Positions 1 through 9,700 of a stretch of 64,000 nucleotides of DNA are shown here, one piece after another (position 1 is the stretch's first letter; each line of letters begins with the position of its first letter). Below the pieces are notes generated by a model, which worked only from the letters and a program-made list of their open reading frames with translations, was not told the DNA's origin and made no database searches. The stretch is taken from contig NC_045148.1 in the NCBI RefSeq assembly GCF_008831285.2, forward strand, positions 21,571,002-21,635,001, given 5' to 3'. Both the position numbers and the translations under genes were made by a program. The DNA is from Nymphaea colorata (taxonomy: Eukaryota > Streptophyta > Magnoliopsida > Nymphaeales > Nymphaeaceae).

Positions 1-115
1 ATATGGGAATGCCAATCTGGATTAGGGTTCCTAAATTGCCAGTATTTTTATGGAATCGATGCACATTCCAAGCTATTGCCAGAGCTCTATAGGGAGAACC
101 GATGGAAGAGGGAGG
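1..115 (+). pseudogene. LINE ORF1 (DUF4283) fragment
   Basis: The plus frame from the first ATG reads as the middle of a plant L1-LINE ORF1: PIWIRVPKLPVFLWNR, then FQAIARAL and a TAG stop. The I-W-I-R-x-P-x-L-P pattern is the hallmark of the DUF4283 region of LINE ORF1 and also occurs in the LINE at 1985 onward. The same segment, with the same stop codon, recurs on the minus strand at about 49890-49990. The fragment was therefore already dead when copied. Similarity between these two copies fades after about base 115. Confidence 0.6.
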
Positions 116-754
116 AATTGTTCTTCAAGAAATCAACTAAGTGAGTAATATTAAATTTTCCTCCCATTGCAAAGCGAATATATACTCATATGACAAGTTG
201 GTGTAGATGATTCTGTTTCCTCCCTAATAGACCCAAATTCTGTTTCCTCCCTCTTTCCTCCGCTGGAGAAGCTCTTTTGCCATCTTAAATCAGAGAAGAA
301 ACCAAAGCCTTTGAACAGAAGCAAATATGACTGCCTGAGTTTGTGATTCAGTGAAGGGTTCAGAGAACCTGCTGTCGAGCTGAACCTGTAGGCTGAGAAC
401 AGGAGCTGCCAAGAGGAGATTTGCAATGGGCTCGTCACTGACATCCGCAGCAGAGAAATTCAGTAGACCCTGAGAAATTCTGGTGATAGGGGTTGCTGCC
501 GGAGTTCATGAAGAATCCGGTGAGGAAGGCGCCCTCCCCTAACTTCCTTTCCCTCTGTTCTCTGGAATAATTTGCTGGAGCAGGTGTATCAGGCAGCAGA
601 GAGGAAGGCGGCACTGATTATTCAGGTGATTCTAGATGTCGAGCAGAAGATTATTCCAATTCCAGGTGTCTAAAGGACCTCTCTACAAAAGCTTGGATTT
701 TTTTGGAGTTAACGGAAGGGAGCAGTCAATTTCTCTCTCTCGTTTTGCTCTGAT
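116..754. other. No recognisable gene
   Basis: I see no convincing coding region. The stretch is moderately GC-balanced with CT-rich patches (220-290). It could be a 5' leader or degraded exon material, because short open segments occur around 480-680, but nothing matches a family I know. Confidence 0.3.
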
Positions 755-920
755 AACATGAGAAAACTTATTGAGAGGAAGAGCAAAAGATAAAGCTGGA
801 GAGAACTCGTTTTTATTGATTCCTTTGAACAACATATATATAGTACAGAAAAAAGTTATCGCTTACAAGATTTTTGGTATACTAGATCATGATAGAACAC
901 AATTTCTTGAAAAATTGAGA
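755..920 (-). repeat. Dispersed LTR-like repeat, copy 1
   Basis: About 160 bases here recur at 37395-37560 in the same orientation, sharing AAAGCTGGAGAGAAC, TTTTTATTGATTCC and CTTACAAGATTTTTGGTATA. Read on the minus strand it has an AATAAAAA signal followed by a CTCTCCAGC stretch, which resembles the R/U5 end of a copia-type LTR. The LTR assignment is inference; the two-copy repeat is directly visible. Confidence 0.5.
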
Positions 921-1045
921 GTACTAAAAAAATATTTCTCACTTACATTTACATGATCCACAATTTTTGGAGTGGATGAAGGATTACAAAAAGGAAGGTT
1001 ATAATGAAACAAATATGCCATGTCTCACTTTTAAGTAATTTCAGT

Positions 1046-1115
1046 TGATATCAAGATCCTCAACGTCTTCCTTAATTGTCATCTTTCCATTGACATCAAG
1101 ATCCTCAACGTCTTC
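1046..1115. repeat. 25 bp short tandem duplication
   Basis: The 25-base block TCAAGATCCTCAACGTCTTC with its leading TGAYA occurs at 1046-1070 and 1091-1115, with one mismatch and a 45-base period. Read on the minus strand both copies encode an acidic EDVEDLD-like string, so this could be the remnant of an acidic repeat in a protein. I do not recognise the protein. Confidence 0.5.
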
Positions 1116-1496
1116 AGCAATATTCTCACTTAGTAGACGAGCAAAACCAACAGGCCTCAATGATTAGCAGCAAGGATTGTTCGAACTAGATGAACAGGGC
1201 CCCCTTAGAGATGTGAGAGAGAAGCTCTGAGGGGAGAGCAGGCTAGGGCAACGCGTGGGGAGGGGAAAGCTTGGAGGGGAACCCCCGGCACTCGCCGGGG
1301 GATGGAAATCGAAGAAGAGAGAAACTCTGAGGGGAGAAGATTATGGCATTGAGTGGGGAAGGGAAAGCTCGCTGGGGAGATGGGAATCAGTGGACTGATG
1401 GATCTCGACAATAGGGGTGAGTTTCTAGACTTGGGGAGCATGGATGGAGCAACCCAAAGAAGCGAAGCAAATTGAAACAACTCCAACCTGCATGGA

Positions 1497-3098
1497 ATGG
1501 AAGAAGATAGCGGTGACAAGGATATGCAGCAGGGCGAAGGTGATGATCCAACCACCCCTCAAATGAGGAACTTAAAAGGTGGGCAGGTGTTGTTGCTGGT
1601 AGCCAGGAGTCGGATTTTCAGGAGTGCCCGGCGGCAGCTGTGGACAGATCTGGGGATGAACCCACAGTGGTCTTCCCTGCTAAGGCATACCAGAAAATGG
1701 AGGAGCAATATCGGTTTGCGGAAGTAGCTGGTTTTTACAGAGGTAGAATGAGCACTGGCGTGGACTACAGGTATGTTTTCCAGGCCTTGCATAAGCTTTT
1801 TGATTAATGTAAACTGTCCGACAATTTCTGCTATTGGGAGTGGGAGATTCTTGGTGCGGGTGAGTTCTGAGGAAGAGCTCAGAGAGGTAATGTACAGAAA
1901 ATGGGTAGTTGGGGGTCAGCTTCTGATTACCAGTCATTGGAAGCCAGGTACAGAATTACGCCTGAATGAAAAGGAATCGATCCTTTGTGGATTCGTCTTC
2001 CTCAACTTCCAGTTTTTTTTAGGAATTCGCATATCTTTAAAGCTATTGCTAGGGGGATGGGTGCCTCCTTCATTAGAGCAGATGAATGCACAATGCACAG
2101 GGACAAACCAGGTTTCGCTCGGGTGTGCATGGATGTTCCGCTTGATTTCAGACTGTTGCCCAAAATCATCATTGAACCCAAGGGAAACAGGATATCTCAA
2201 GAAGTGTTATACGAATCTAGGGTTCGTTACTGCTGTGTTTGTGGCACTACTTCACACTACGAGGATGCATGTAAGAATAAGGGTAAATCAGAAACGTCAG
2301 GTGCTGAGGAGCAAGTTTGGAGTAAAGTTCAGGTCATTAAGAAACAAAGAGGTGGGATGCAGAAAAATGACTCTGGGAGAAGGGACACACAAGGAAACAG
2401 ATTTGCCTCACTTGGGAGTCAGATTGAGAATGATGCAGGGAATAGTAATAAGACTGACCCAGGTCTGAGAACTAGGCTGGCTCCTGATATTTGAGATGGG
2501 GGCTTAAAGCAGAAAAAGGTAGAGAGAGAGGGTAGCCAGGTGAGGAAAAACTTTAATAAAGGAGGGACGACAGGGGGAAGGGACTCTTCACAAGCATGCT
2601 AGAGGAAGGAGACACTGAAAACGCTGATGAAGGGATTCCCAACCCCTTCCTTTGTCTACAACAGACTGCCACTAACAGCCTGGATGATCATGTACCTCCA
2701 ATCAAATTCATGTTCACAGCTGGGGCTAAGGATTCTTACTTCGGCAAGGAGAAGGATTATAGTTTGAATATGAAGGAGGGCACTGATCAGGGTTCTGACC
2801 TTGTGAGTGGCCACATTGAAGTAGTTGATGCTAGGCACAGGGGGACGAGAAAATCAACCAGGTTTGCCAGCAAGGGCAAGAAAGGTCCCCACCAGCCACT
2901 GTGATTAGTTTGGAAGATGCAATTGTTCACCGATATAATGGGCCCAAGAAGCAAAAAAAGGTGGCTGACAATATGAATCAGGCACTTATAAACCTTCCAA
3001 ATGTGGAAGATAATGAAGAGAATGCTAGTGGCAGGGCTCTCGGAATTGAGGGAGCAAGGGTAGAGGCTATCAACATTTTAAATCATGAAAGTATTTAG
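1497..3098 (+). pseudogene. LINE ORF1, nucleic-acid-binding protein, frameshifted
   Basis: ORF1 of plant L1 LINEs coats the element RNA. Visible parts in order: an N-terminal acidic segment (from 1497); a DUF4283 core split over frames, with GRFLVRVSSEEELREVMYRK near 1841-1900 and WIRLPQLPVF near 1988-2017; then a zinc knuckle with CVCGTTSHYEDAC (C-x2-C-x4-H-x4-C type, about 2230-2275). A basic, polar C-terminal tail follows, interrupted by a stop at 2492-2494. The last segment (2901-3098) ends in a frame that overlaps the ORF2 start by 14 bases, a common arrangement in these elements. At least three frame changes are needed to read through. Confidence 0.75.
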
Positions 3099-4359
3099 GT
3101 GGAACCTTAGAGGCCTTGCGAAGAGGCCTGCAAAGCAAGAACTAAGTCTGATTCTCAATAAGTTTAATCCTTTTGTTGGGTTTGTTCTTGATTCGATGAT
3201 TACCAATCATAGGATGAAGATAATTATGGAAAGATACCACAACTATATATTTGTGTCTAACGTTGAAGGTACTGACGGTGTGGTGAGAATACTATGTGTT
3301 TGGAAAGAGGAGGAAATGGAAGCTACTTCTCTGGTTGTTGATCATAATTGGGTTGGTGTTTCTTTTCATAGACTGGCAAATGACAAAGTCTTTGTAGTTT
3401 TTGGTGTGTACCTGCCTCCTAGGTTTGGGGAAAGGCTACAAAGCCTTTACAAACTAGAGGCCCTTGTTTCTAGAGTCGAAGGACCAGTTATGTTAATTGG
3501 TGATTTCAATGCCATGCTGAACAGCCGAAATAATCGGGTTCTGCTCTGTTACCTGCTTCCTGCCTATCTTTCAGTCGCTTTGTTTATGCTTGCAGGTTAA
3601 AGGAGGTTGAAGATAGTAACAACAGGTTTACGTGGTCGAACCATAGACAAAGGCAAGACTTAGTGCAGTGTAAGCTGGATTGGTGCATGGTTAACAATGA
3701 CTGGCAAAAAGGTTTTGGTGGAGAAGGCAGGCTTAAGGTGCAGATGTCAGCCACATCCGATCATAGTGTGCTCCTATATCAGTCCAAGGACATTAATGAT
3801 GATACACGGGGTCAGAAGCCGTTTAGATTCTTTAAGCCTTGGTTGATGGACAGGGAAGGTAAGGTAGTGATGCTTCAAGCTTGGAGAGGTGAGGCTCGGG
3901 GGTGCCCAATGATGCGCCTCTTTCTTAAGCTTAATTGCCTGCGTGGGCTCTTCTACATTGGAACAGACATTCTTTTGGTAATCTTAGTGACAACATCACC
4001 ACCCTTCAAAGCTGGCTAGAGGAATGCGGGGAGCATATGGAACAAGGGGTGGAAGGTGTGATTGATGAGAAACACAGAGTGAGGAAGCAACTATCTCAGG
4101 CCCTTCTCATGGAAGAGGTGATGTGGAAACAAAGATCGCGTATTCGTTGGCTTGCGGAGGGGGATAAGAACACCTCCTTTTTTCATGATATGGCTAAGTC
4201 TAGGCAAGCTAAATGAAAGATTAGAAGTATAGAGTATGATGGCACTGAATATGTACAGAGTAGACAGATTCTTGAAGTGTGCACTGCTTATTTTCACAGG
4301 GTGTTAGATACAGATGAAGCGCAAGGAATGTTATTTGAGGGTGCAGATAGTATACCTAC
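3085..4359 (+). pseudogene. LINE ORF2 endonuclease domain, truncated
   Basis: ORF2 normally encodes an AP-like endonuclease, reverse transcriptase and RNase H. It starts MKVFRWNLRGLAKRP, and W-N-x-R-G-L carries the catalytic Asn. GDFNAML (about 3499-3520) holds the catalytic Asp/Asn pair, FTWSNHR lies near 3630, KLDWCMVNNDW near 3675, and SDHSVLL (near 3755) supplies the catalytic His. The metal-binding Glu usually found in a Q-E-T-K motif after strand 2 is replaced by LDSM. Frame changes occur at about 3520-3575 and 3930, and a TGA at 4213. The linker EEVMWKQRSRIRWLAEGDKN, which precedes reverse transcriptase in plant LINEs, is clear at about 4110-4170. Sequence ends before the reverse transcriptase. 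Confidence 0.8.
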
Positions 4360-5106
4360 AGGAACCTCACACCACTTCAGCAGACACTTGACCCACTTGT
4401 AGGGCTATGTAGGAGCCAAGTCAAAATTAAGCTCGTTCAGCTTGTCTTGAGCTCGTGTTTAGCAATAAAAGGTCAGCTTGAACTCAATTCGATAGACCAA
4501 GCCATACCTCAAGCATGACTCTTTTAAGGTTTCTTACCAACTCCCCATTTGACCTAATTTCTTTCTTTGGCTTTAATCTTTATCACCTGATCGCGGGGTG
4601 CGGGTACGGTTGCCGATGAGGGTGTGGCAGCTGGAGCGGCACATTATAAAAAATTTAAGTGCGGCGGTGCGGTAAGGGTATTTTATTATTATTATTTTTA
4701 TTAATTTATTATATATATAACAGAATAAGCATGCATATATTATTATTATAATTAAGTTATCAATGTATATAACATACTTGAATAATTGTATTGCATACTA
4801 GAATATCACAACAACATATATTATATAAGTCATTTAGTAATATGGCATTCTAATTGGGCTTGGGTATGAGTTGGAGCCGCGCCCATGCCCGGTGCGCACC
4901 CGACTCGATGTGACTCGGGTACGGCAGTAAAATAGAAGAGTCCGGGTGACATAGGTTTTATGTTTGAAAATTTCAAAAGAACACCTAGCTCATCGTCCTT
5001 GACCTCAGCCAGAACCAATAGCGTAGCCACATTGTGGCTGGTGTGAAATCTTAAACATTTAGTGCTTTATATATATATATATCCACCAGATTTGAGTTTG
5101 TTTAAA

Positions 5107-5831
5107 CAAGTGCCCCTCCATTCAATTTCTTTTGACTCGATCGGAGGTCAGCCAACTCTCGAAGGAGACTAAGCTCGATTTGAGCTTCAACAACATATCT
5201 ATTGAGACTCAAGCATCACCGCGGGAGCTAAAGGGCTTGGACCCATATGGCGGGGTTGGTCAGCCTCGACTTGGCCTACACTTGGCTCGTCGGCACTATC
5301 CCGGCTTCCATGGCTTGCCTGCGCAACCTGACCTACCTGCCCTTAAACCACAATGGGCTCACCGGGGCCATACCATCTGGACTCGGTGGGCTTCCCTTGA
5401 TTCACGACCGCGACCTCTACTACAACCGGCTCATCGGGCAGGTGCCATTCTGGAAGGAGGTGGTGGAGCGGTTGGGGCCCAAGCTCAAGCTCGCCGGAAA
5501 CAACGGCTTGTGTCTCGGCTCGGAGATCGTCGGCACCGGCTTGGTCATGGTGGACGTCGATGGCTGCATCTCTGACAACGTCGCACAGTCGTTGGCCCGT
5601 GATGGCTCAGCGGTGAGCTCGAGCGGGTCGAGTTTCGATTGGATTCTTGGTACGGCGTGGCTCTGGCCCTGCTGCCTGCTAACCTCCTCACGTTATGACA
5701 CTAGTGTCCTTTTCCACTGTTTTTTCTTATTATCTTTTTTTTTGTGTACAGAACATGAACAAAGTGTACATTTTTCGCGTTTTGAGTATACAAGAGGAGT
5801 CTGTTTTCACTTTTCATCTTCAGTTGAGTAA
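5107..5831 (+). pseudogene. LRR receptor-like protein fragment (RLP29/PII-2-like)
   Basis: This resembles the C-terminal LRR part of plant LRR receptor-like proteins of the RLP29/PII-2 group, which act at the cell surface. Visible: TKLDLSFNNIS, then after a frame change at about 5245 GLVSLDLAYTWLVGTIPASM, LNHNGLTGAIPSGLGGLP, a last repeat ending GQVPF, and the post-LRR cap ERLGPKLKLAGNNGLCLGSE. The N-terminal repeats and signal peptide are absent. The same frame change is present in the right-arm copy (21932-22538), so the fragment was broken before the arms were duplicated. The family name is from memory of the motif style and is moderately sure; the LRR identity is firm. Confidence 0.65.
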
Positions 5832-5886
5832 TTAGACACAATTTGAGATTTTGTGTTTGCTTCTTTTGATTATATGTTTTGATATC

Positions 5887-5921
5887 TTTCTATATATATA
5901 TATATATAGAAATATATATAT

Positions 5922-5968
<47 letters not shown>

Positions 5969-5990
5969 AGATCGAGAGAGAGAGAGTGAG
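5887..5990. repeat. (AT)n then (GA)n microsatellite
   Basis: Long alternating TA runs, interrupted by short GAAA units, are followed by GAGAGAGA to about 5997. The corresponding right-arm position (21755-21800) has only a short CT/AT tract. The repeat therefore expanded or contracted after the arms separated. Confidence 0.85.
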
Positions 5991-5997
5991 AGAGAGA

Positions 5998-7630
5998 AAT
6001 TGCATATTATAGAGGCCAATAGAGAGATCTACCTCGCTCAATGGGTCTGTTCAATTTAGAGCAGGGGATGGTTTCCTGAACTTGTCTAGATAATAAAAGG
6101 ACGTTCTGAGCTGCGTGGAATCAGTACCGTCCGACGAAGGAGTTCTGTACTTGATAGGCTCCGTTTTATACTGTTTGTGACTGATTCGGTACACCGATCC
6201 ACGTTCAATACCGAAAGAGGGTTGTTTGAATTGGAAGGGCGGTTCACCACTGTTTTTTTTGTTGCTCACGGGACAACTCTCTGAGTTCCGTGAAAGGTTT
6301 TGTCGGTACTAACAAACAAAGAAAAAAGGAATTGTAGTCAAACACGGCACATCTGGGCCCGTGGAACCATATGTGGAGTTGGAACACGCTTTCTGCAAAG
6401 AGTGGGTACAGAGGGACCACCGAACTAATCCCCTTCGTCCCCTTTGTTTTGCTTATTGTGGATCTTGGATCTCAGACTGTTTTACTTCGATACGAATGAT
6501 ATGCCTTACAACAATGCATGCAATGGCCATCTGACATGTAGATCAAAATACTCTCTATTACGTGTTCTTGTTTAGAAAATATAAAAAGATCAAAATTTTA
6601 TATGTAAATTTTAAAAATTTTAAAATAACCAATATAAAAAATATGTAAAATTGTATTTCAACAACGGTTCGACCCTTGCCTATATACAATTGCGAAAACC
6701 AAGCAAGATTTATCTTGATACTTCCACTTTCTAATCGCGCTGAAATGTTTGATATTTATCATTTGTGGTGCATCTAATTTCTTCGAGTCTATGCATCACT
6801 TTGTTTTGTATTAATTCAAGATTATACATCTTGTTGACCTAAAGGAAGCTACAATTTCTTGAAAAAATTAAATGGGGAATTAAGCTGGGATTTGTGCCTT
6901 GTAGAATTTTCTAGATGCATTTTCTTTCCTAAGCATGTCTCTTGGAATGATTTTGATACAGATCAGTTGCTTCTAGAAAGGGGGATGTATCAACATGCAT
7001 ATGTTGCTCAAACTAAGTTATGCCTCTAAATACAAACTCAGCTCAAACTCGAGTTCGAGCTAGCTTCTCTACTCAACGAGCCGGGCATTAGTTGATCGTT
7101 CAGCTTATGTTATCAGCCAAGTTCGAGTTTGTTTAAGCTCGCTTATCCAACTAGGCTCGTTAGCACGAGAAACCGATATTTATTGTTTTACTTTTCCTCA
7201 TTGATTTGTCATTTTTCTTTTTTCTCTCTCTTCACTCTCTTCCTCTTCCATCCTCCGATGCCATATTGCCATCGTCATTTCTCAGTTCACTGCAGCTAAG
7301 GCCTCCCCTCAGTAAGGGTTCTTCACATTCCGTTGACGTGTTTTATTAGCAACGATCGCCCCTGCTCGCCATCGCCATGGACTGCTTGCTCTTCGTTGCT
7401 CCCATTAATCATCGAGGTCTTCTGGTTGCCTTTCACCATGTTCCCTAGAATAGCAGGTACCTGTTCATCTCATCGTCTGTGCAATAGCAGGTGGGTGAGG
7501 TGCCTGCCCCAAAAGTAGGGAATGCCGTCGCCTTCAAAGGAGGAAAATCAAGCCCTTCACTACTGCAGCTCATTCCTTTCATCAGCTTTTTCTGCATTGT
7601 CTGAATAATGGAGTCCTTTGCCTCAAGCGA
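5998..7630. other. Arm sequence without an identifiable gene
   Basis: No recognised protein. 6030-6540 is GC-balanced and shared with 21215-21730. 6570-6690 is the AT-rich core of a hAT-like MITE (also at 21085-21165). 7030-7170 is a GAGCTCG-rich MITE remnant (also at 20340-20500). 7200-7480 has TC-rich, exon-like text with a possible donor AGCAGGTACCTG, but no family assignment is possible. Confidence 0.4.
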
Positions 7631-7633
7631 AAC

Positions 7634-7658
7634 CCTCTCTCTCTCTCTCTCTCTCTCT
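7634..7658. repeat. (CT)n microsatellite
   Basis: An uninterrupted run of alternating CT, about 25 bases long. The run is absent from the right arm, where the sequence continues directly (GTTTTCTTGAGGCAAAGG near 19880). Confidence 0.85.
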
Positions 7659-7713
7659 AAATCAGAGAAAACAAGGTTTCTGAAACCCTCTCTCCCTCAA
7701 ATGAGGGAGGGTC

Positions 7714-8162
7714 TCAAAAACCCAATGATCTCTGCTCAAGCAAGGGTTTCAGTCGAGTGAGGGGTTCAGCCAAACCTGTGGTTGTCAAGATAGCGGGAGT
7801 CACCGGGCAGGGAGAGACCAGAGAGGCAATTTCCCCGGACTTCTTCACACGGATGATAAAAGACATCGTATTCCTTGGCGCATAGGGCACAAACCTGTGG
7901 AACTTCCGCTTTGGGTAGAATCCCCGTGCTTTCAGCCTGTTCTGAGTCTGCAATTACGAAGCCTCGGCGGGTTGTAACCGACAACACCCTGTTGTTGTGC
8001 TGATGGAACACCCTCGCTCCCCTTCCGCCGTATATCCATCTTCTTTGACTTCCAGCCTGGACGGCCAGACTGTGGATACCCACCAGCCATGCTTGTCCCA
8101 CTGCTACCTCTACCGTGCCACCCTCCATAGGTTCGATTCATCATCTGGCCCTTATCGTTCAT
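7714..8162 (-). pseudogene. 5' part of unidentified plant gene (left arm)
   Basis: The minus-strand ATG at 8162 opens MNDKGQMMNRTYGGWHGRGS, a Gly/Ser-rich, basic N-terminus (GWKSKKMDIRRKGSEG) ending VVGYNPPRL. After a frame change around 7940 a second block reads FHRFVPYAPRNTMSFIIRVK followed by IASLVSPCPVTPAILTT. That looks like a conserved domain rather than random sequence. I do not recognise the family. The paralogue at 19440-19760 shows the same start but has lost the middle of the second block. An apparent spliced leader lies upstream toward 8350, where the PIF element is inserted. No 3' part is present in either arm. Confidence 0.45.
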
Positions 8163-8822
8163 CCTTCAGCTTCAAGAGCCAAAGCGAACACAGCAAAACA
8201 GAATTCCTCATCCTCGAACTCATCCCCAACACAAACCAACCGAATCCGTTACCTGAATCCCTCAATGTACGATCCCCAATCTCAAAAAGAAAACGACGTG
8301 CTGGCTGAAAGTGGAATCTATCAAACCCTCTTCTTTGAACTACACTTCCCTAACGCTCTGTTTGGTTGGAGGGAAAGGGAGGGAAAGGAAGGGAGGGGAA
8401 GGGAAGGGAAGGGAAAGGAATGGAATGGAAAGGAAAAGAAAGAGGTGATTAAAAAGCTTGTTTGGATATGAATGAAAGGAAAGGTTAAACGTTTGTTTAG
8501 ACTACATAAAGGAAAGGAAAGGATATAAATTATAATACTTTACAATAATACCCCAATCAAGATGTTTAAAAAATTAAGAACGCGATGAGCATTTCTCAAG
8601 TAGGCGTTAGGCATGATCAAACCGAGAATACCTCCAAACCTGCTCAATTGGTACTCAAACAGGAGACTGTTGCAGGCGACCGATCCTTTTCCAAGCATGA
8701 TAAAATCAAGGTATGTGTGGGTGAAGAAGAAAACCGTGCAGCTTCCTCAAGAATAGCTAATCATCGCTGTGAGACAGAGAGATTGATAGAGATGATGTAG
8801 CTGTTTATGAATCCATTCCCAC

Positions 8823-9023
8823 TCATGGATTCCAATCAACTGTGGTGGCAGAAAGCTTGTGAACTTTAATGGGGAGGCCTTCGGGGAATTCGACGAAGGG
8901 GAAGGCGATGGGGTGATCCTGCTCGAAGGGCTCCCATTGGAAGTTGAGCACCATGTGGTGGAGGATGATCGCCATCTCTAGCTTCACCATCATCTTCACG
9001 CCATTTTTTCTTCCTTCCCCCAC
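8823..9023 (-). pseudogene. Captured cytochrome P450 C-terminal exon (left)
   Basis: The minus-strand reading VGEGRKNGVKMMVKLEMAII, then LHHMVLNFQWEPFEQDHPIA and FPFVEFPEGLPIKVHKL, is the end of a plant P450: heme-loop region, helix L, and the terminal beta strands. The FPFVEFPxGLPIxV ending is typical of the CYP85 clan. Aligned on the F-G-x-G-x-R-x-C-x-G consensus, the heme Cys position is Gly here (N-G-V). The same Gly is found in the right-arm copy. No upstream P450 exons are present. The open frame continues upstream into a low-complexity Phe-rich stretch that is clearly not P450. This is host-gene capture by the surrounding transposon. Confidence 0.65.
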
Positions 9024-9141
9024 CTGCTGCTGCTCCATATAAAAATCAGGTGACAGAGAAGAAAAAGGGCCATCGGGCCGTCCCTGCTGCTGAAATAGGG
9101 GCACCACCTGCCTCCATCGCCTTGAAGAAGAGAGACAGGAC

Positions 9142-9299
9142 GGGGAGGAGGTCCGGTCTCCGTCGCCACAAAAAAAAAAAGAAAAAATGAAAACAAAGAA
9201 GAAGAAGAAGAGGATGGGGCGGGGAGGAGGTCCGGTCTCCGTCGCCACAAAAAAAAAAAAAAACGAAAACAAAGAAGAAGAAGAAGAGGATGGGGAAGA
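9142..9299. repeat. 79 bp tandem duplication in left PIF element
   Basis: The block starting GGGGAGGAGGTCCGGTCTCC begins at 9142 and again at 9221. Each copy is followed by a poly-A run and a GAAGAAGAAG tract. The right-arm element has a single copy (about 18350-18425), so the duplication arose after the arms separated. Confidence 0.75.
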
Positions 9300-9700
9300 G
9301 GCCTCAAAGAAGAAGAAGAAGAAGAAAAGAATGTACCTTCAGAAAGTGAGTGTTTAGAAAGGAGGAGGAGGTCCCATGGGGATAGCAGCCTGTTTCTCGC
9401 ACAGCAGGGGAGGAGGCCTCGGCTTTTCCTCCTCCTTTTTTTTGTTGAAGAAAAAAACATTGAAGGGGTATTGTGGACAGTCAACACTTTTGCTACCTTC
9501 TCCCTTTCCTTTCCTTCCCAATCCGTCTGATTTGAGAGGGATTGCATTTACACTACACAATCCCTCCCTTTCCTTTCCCTCCCCTCCCAACCAAACACAC
9601 TTTGCCCCTTTCCCTCCTTTCTAATTAGCCAACCAAACAGAGGAGGGATTGCACAATCCCTCCCTGTCCTTCCATTTCCCTCCAACCAAACAGGCTGTAA

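Larger units (their letters stand above)
1200..4359 (+). mobile_element. L1-type LINE, 3'-truncated, decayed
   Basis: This is a plant L1-clade non-LTR retrotransposon. The order is a GC-richer leader (1200-1496), an ORF1 with DUF4283 plus zinc knuckle (1497-3098), and an ORF2 starting at 3085 with an AP-endonuclease domain and the linker that precedes reverse transcriptase. The sequence stops at about 4355-4360, where the left arm of the large inverted repeat begins, so reverse transcriptase, RNase H and poly-A tail are missing. Loss of the 3' rather than the 5' end is not normal target-primed truncation. It fits later interruption or rearrangement by the inverted-repeat DNA. Both ORFs carry frameshifts, so the element cannot be autonomous. 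Confidence 0.8.
8354..9697. mobile_element. PIF/Harbinger-type non-autonomous element (left copy)
   Basis: The ends are imperfect terminal inverted repeats, CGCTCTGTTTGGTTGGAGGG at the left and the complement of CAGCCTGTTTGGTTGGAGGG at the right. TAA lies on both outer sides (8351-8353 and 9698-9700). A T(W)A duplication together with a GTTTGGTT terminus is typical of PIF/Harbinger/Tourist elements. Subterminal DNA is strongly polypurine (GGGAAGGGAAGG at 8390-8440). No transposase is seen. Inside is a captured cytochrome P450 exon (8823-9023). The element sits in the leader of the unidentified gene, and the same insertion is present in the right arm at 17920-19248. Insertion therefore preceded the arm duplication. 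Confidence 0.65.

Noticed and set aside
5247-5831. Intact LRR protein starting at 5247
   Set aside because: The N-terminal repeats are missing, and the frame before this ATG contains further LRR text in another frame, so it is a fragment.
8996-9547. Minus-strand frame rich in Ser, Phe and Arg
   Set aside because: Out of frame with the P450 exon and made of poly-purine repeat translation.
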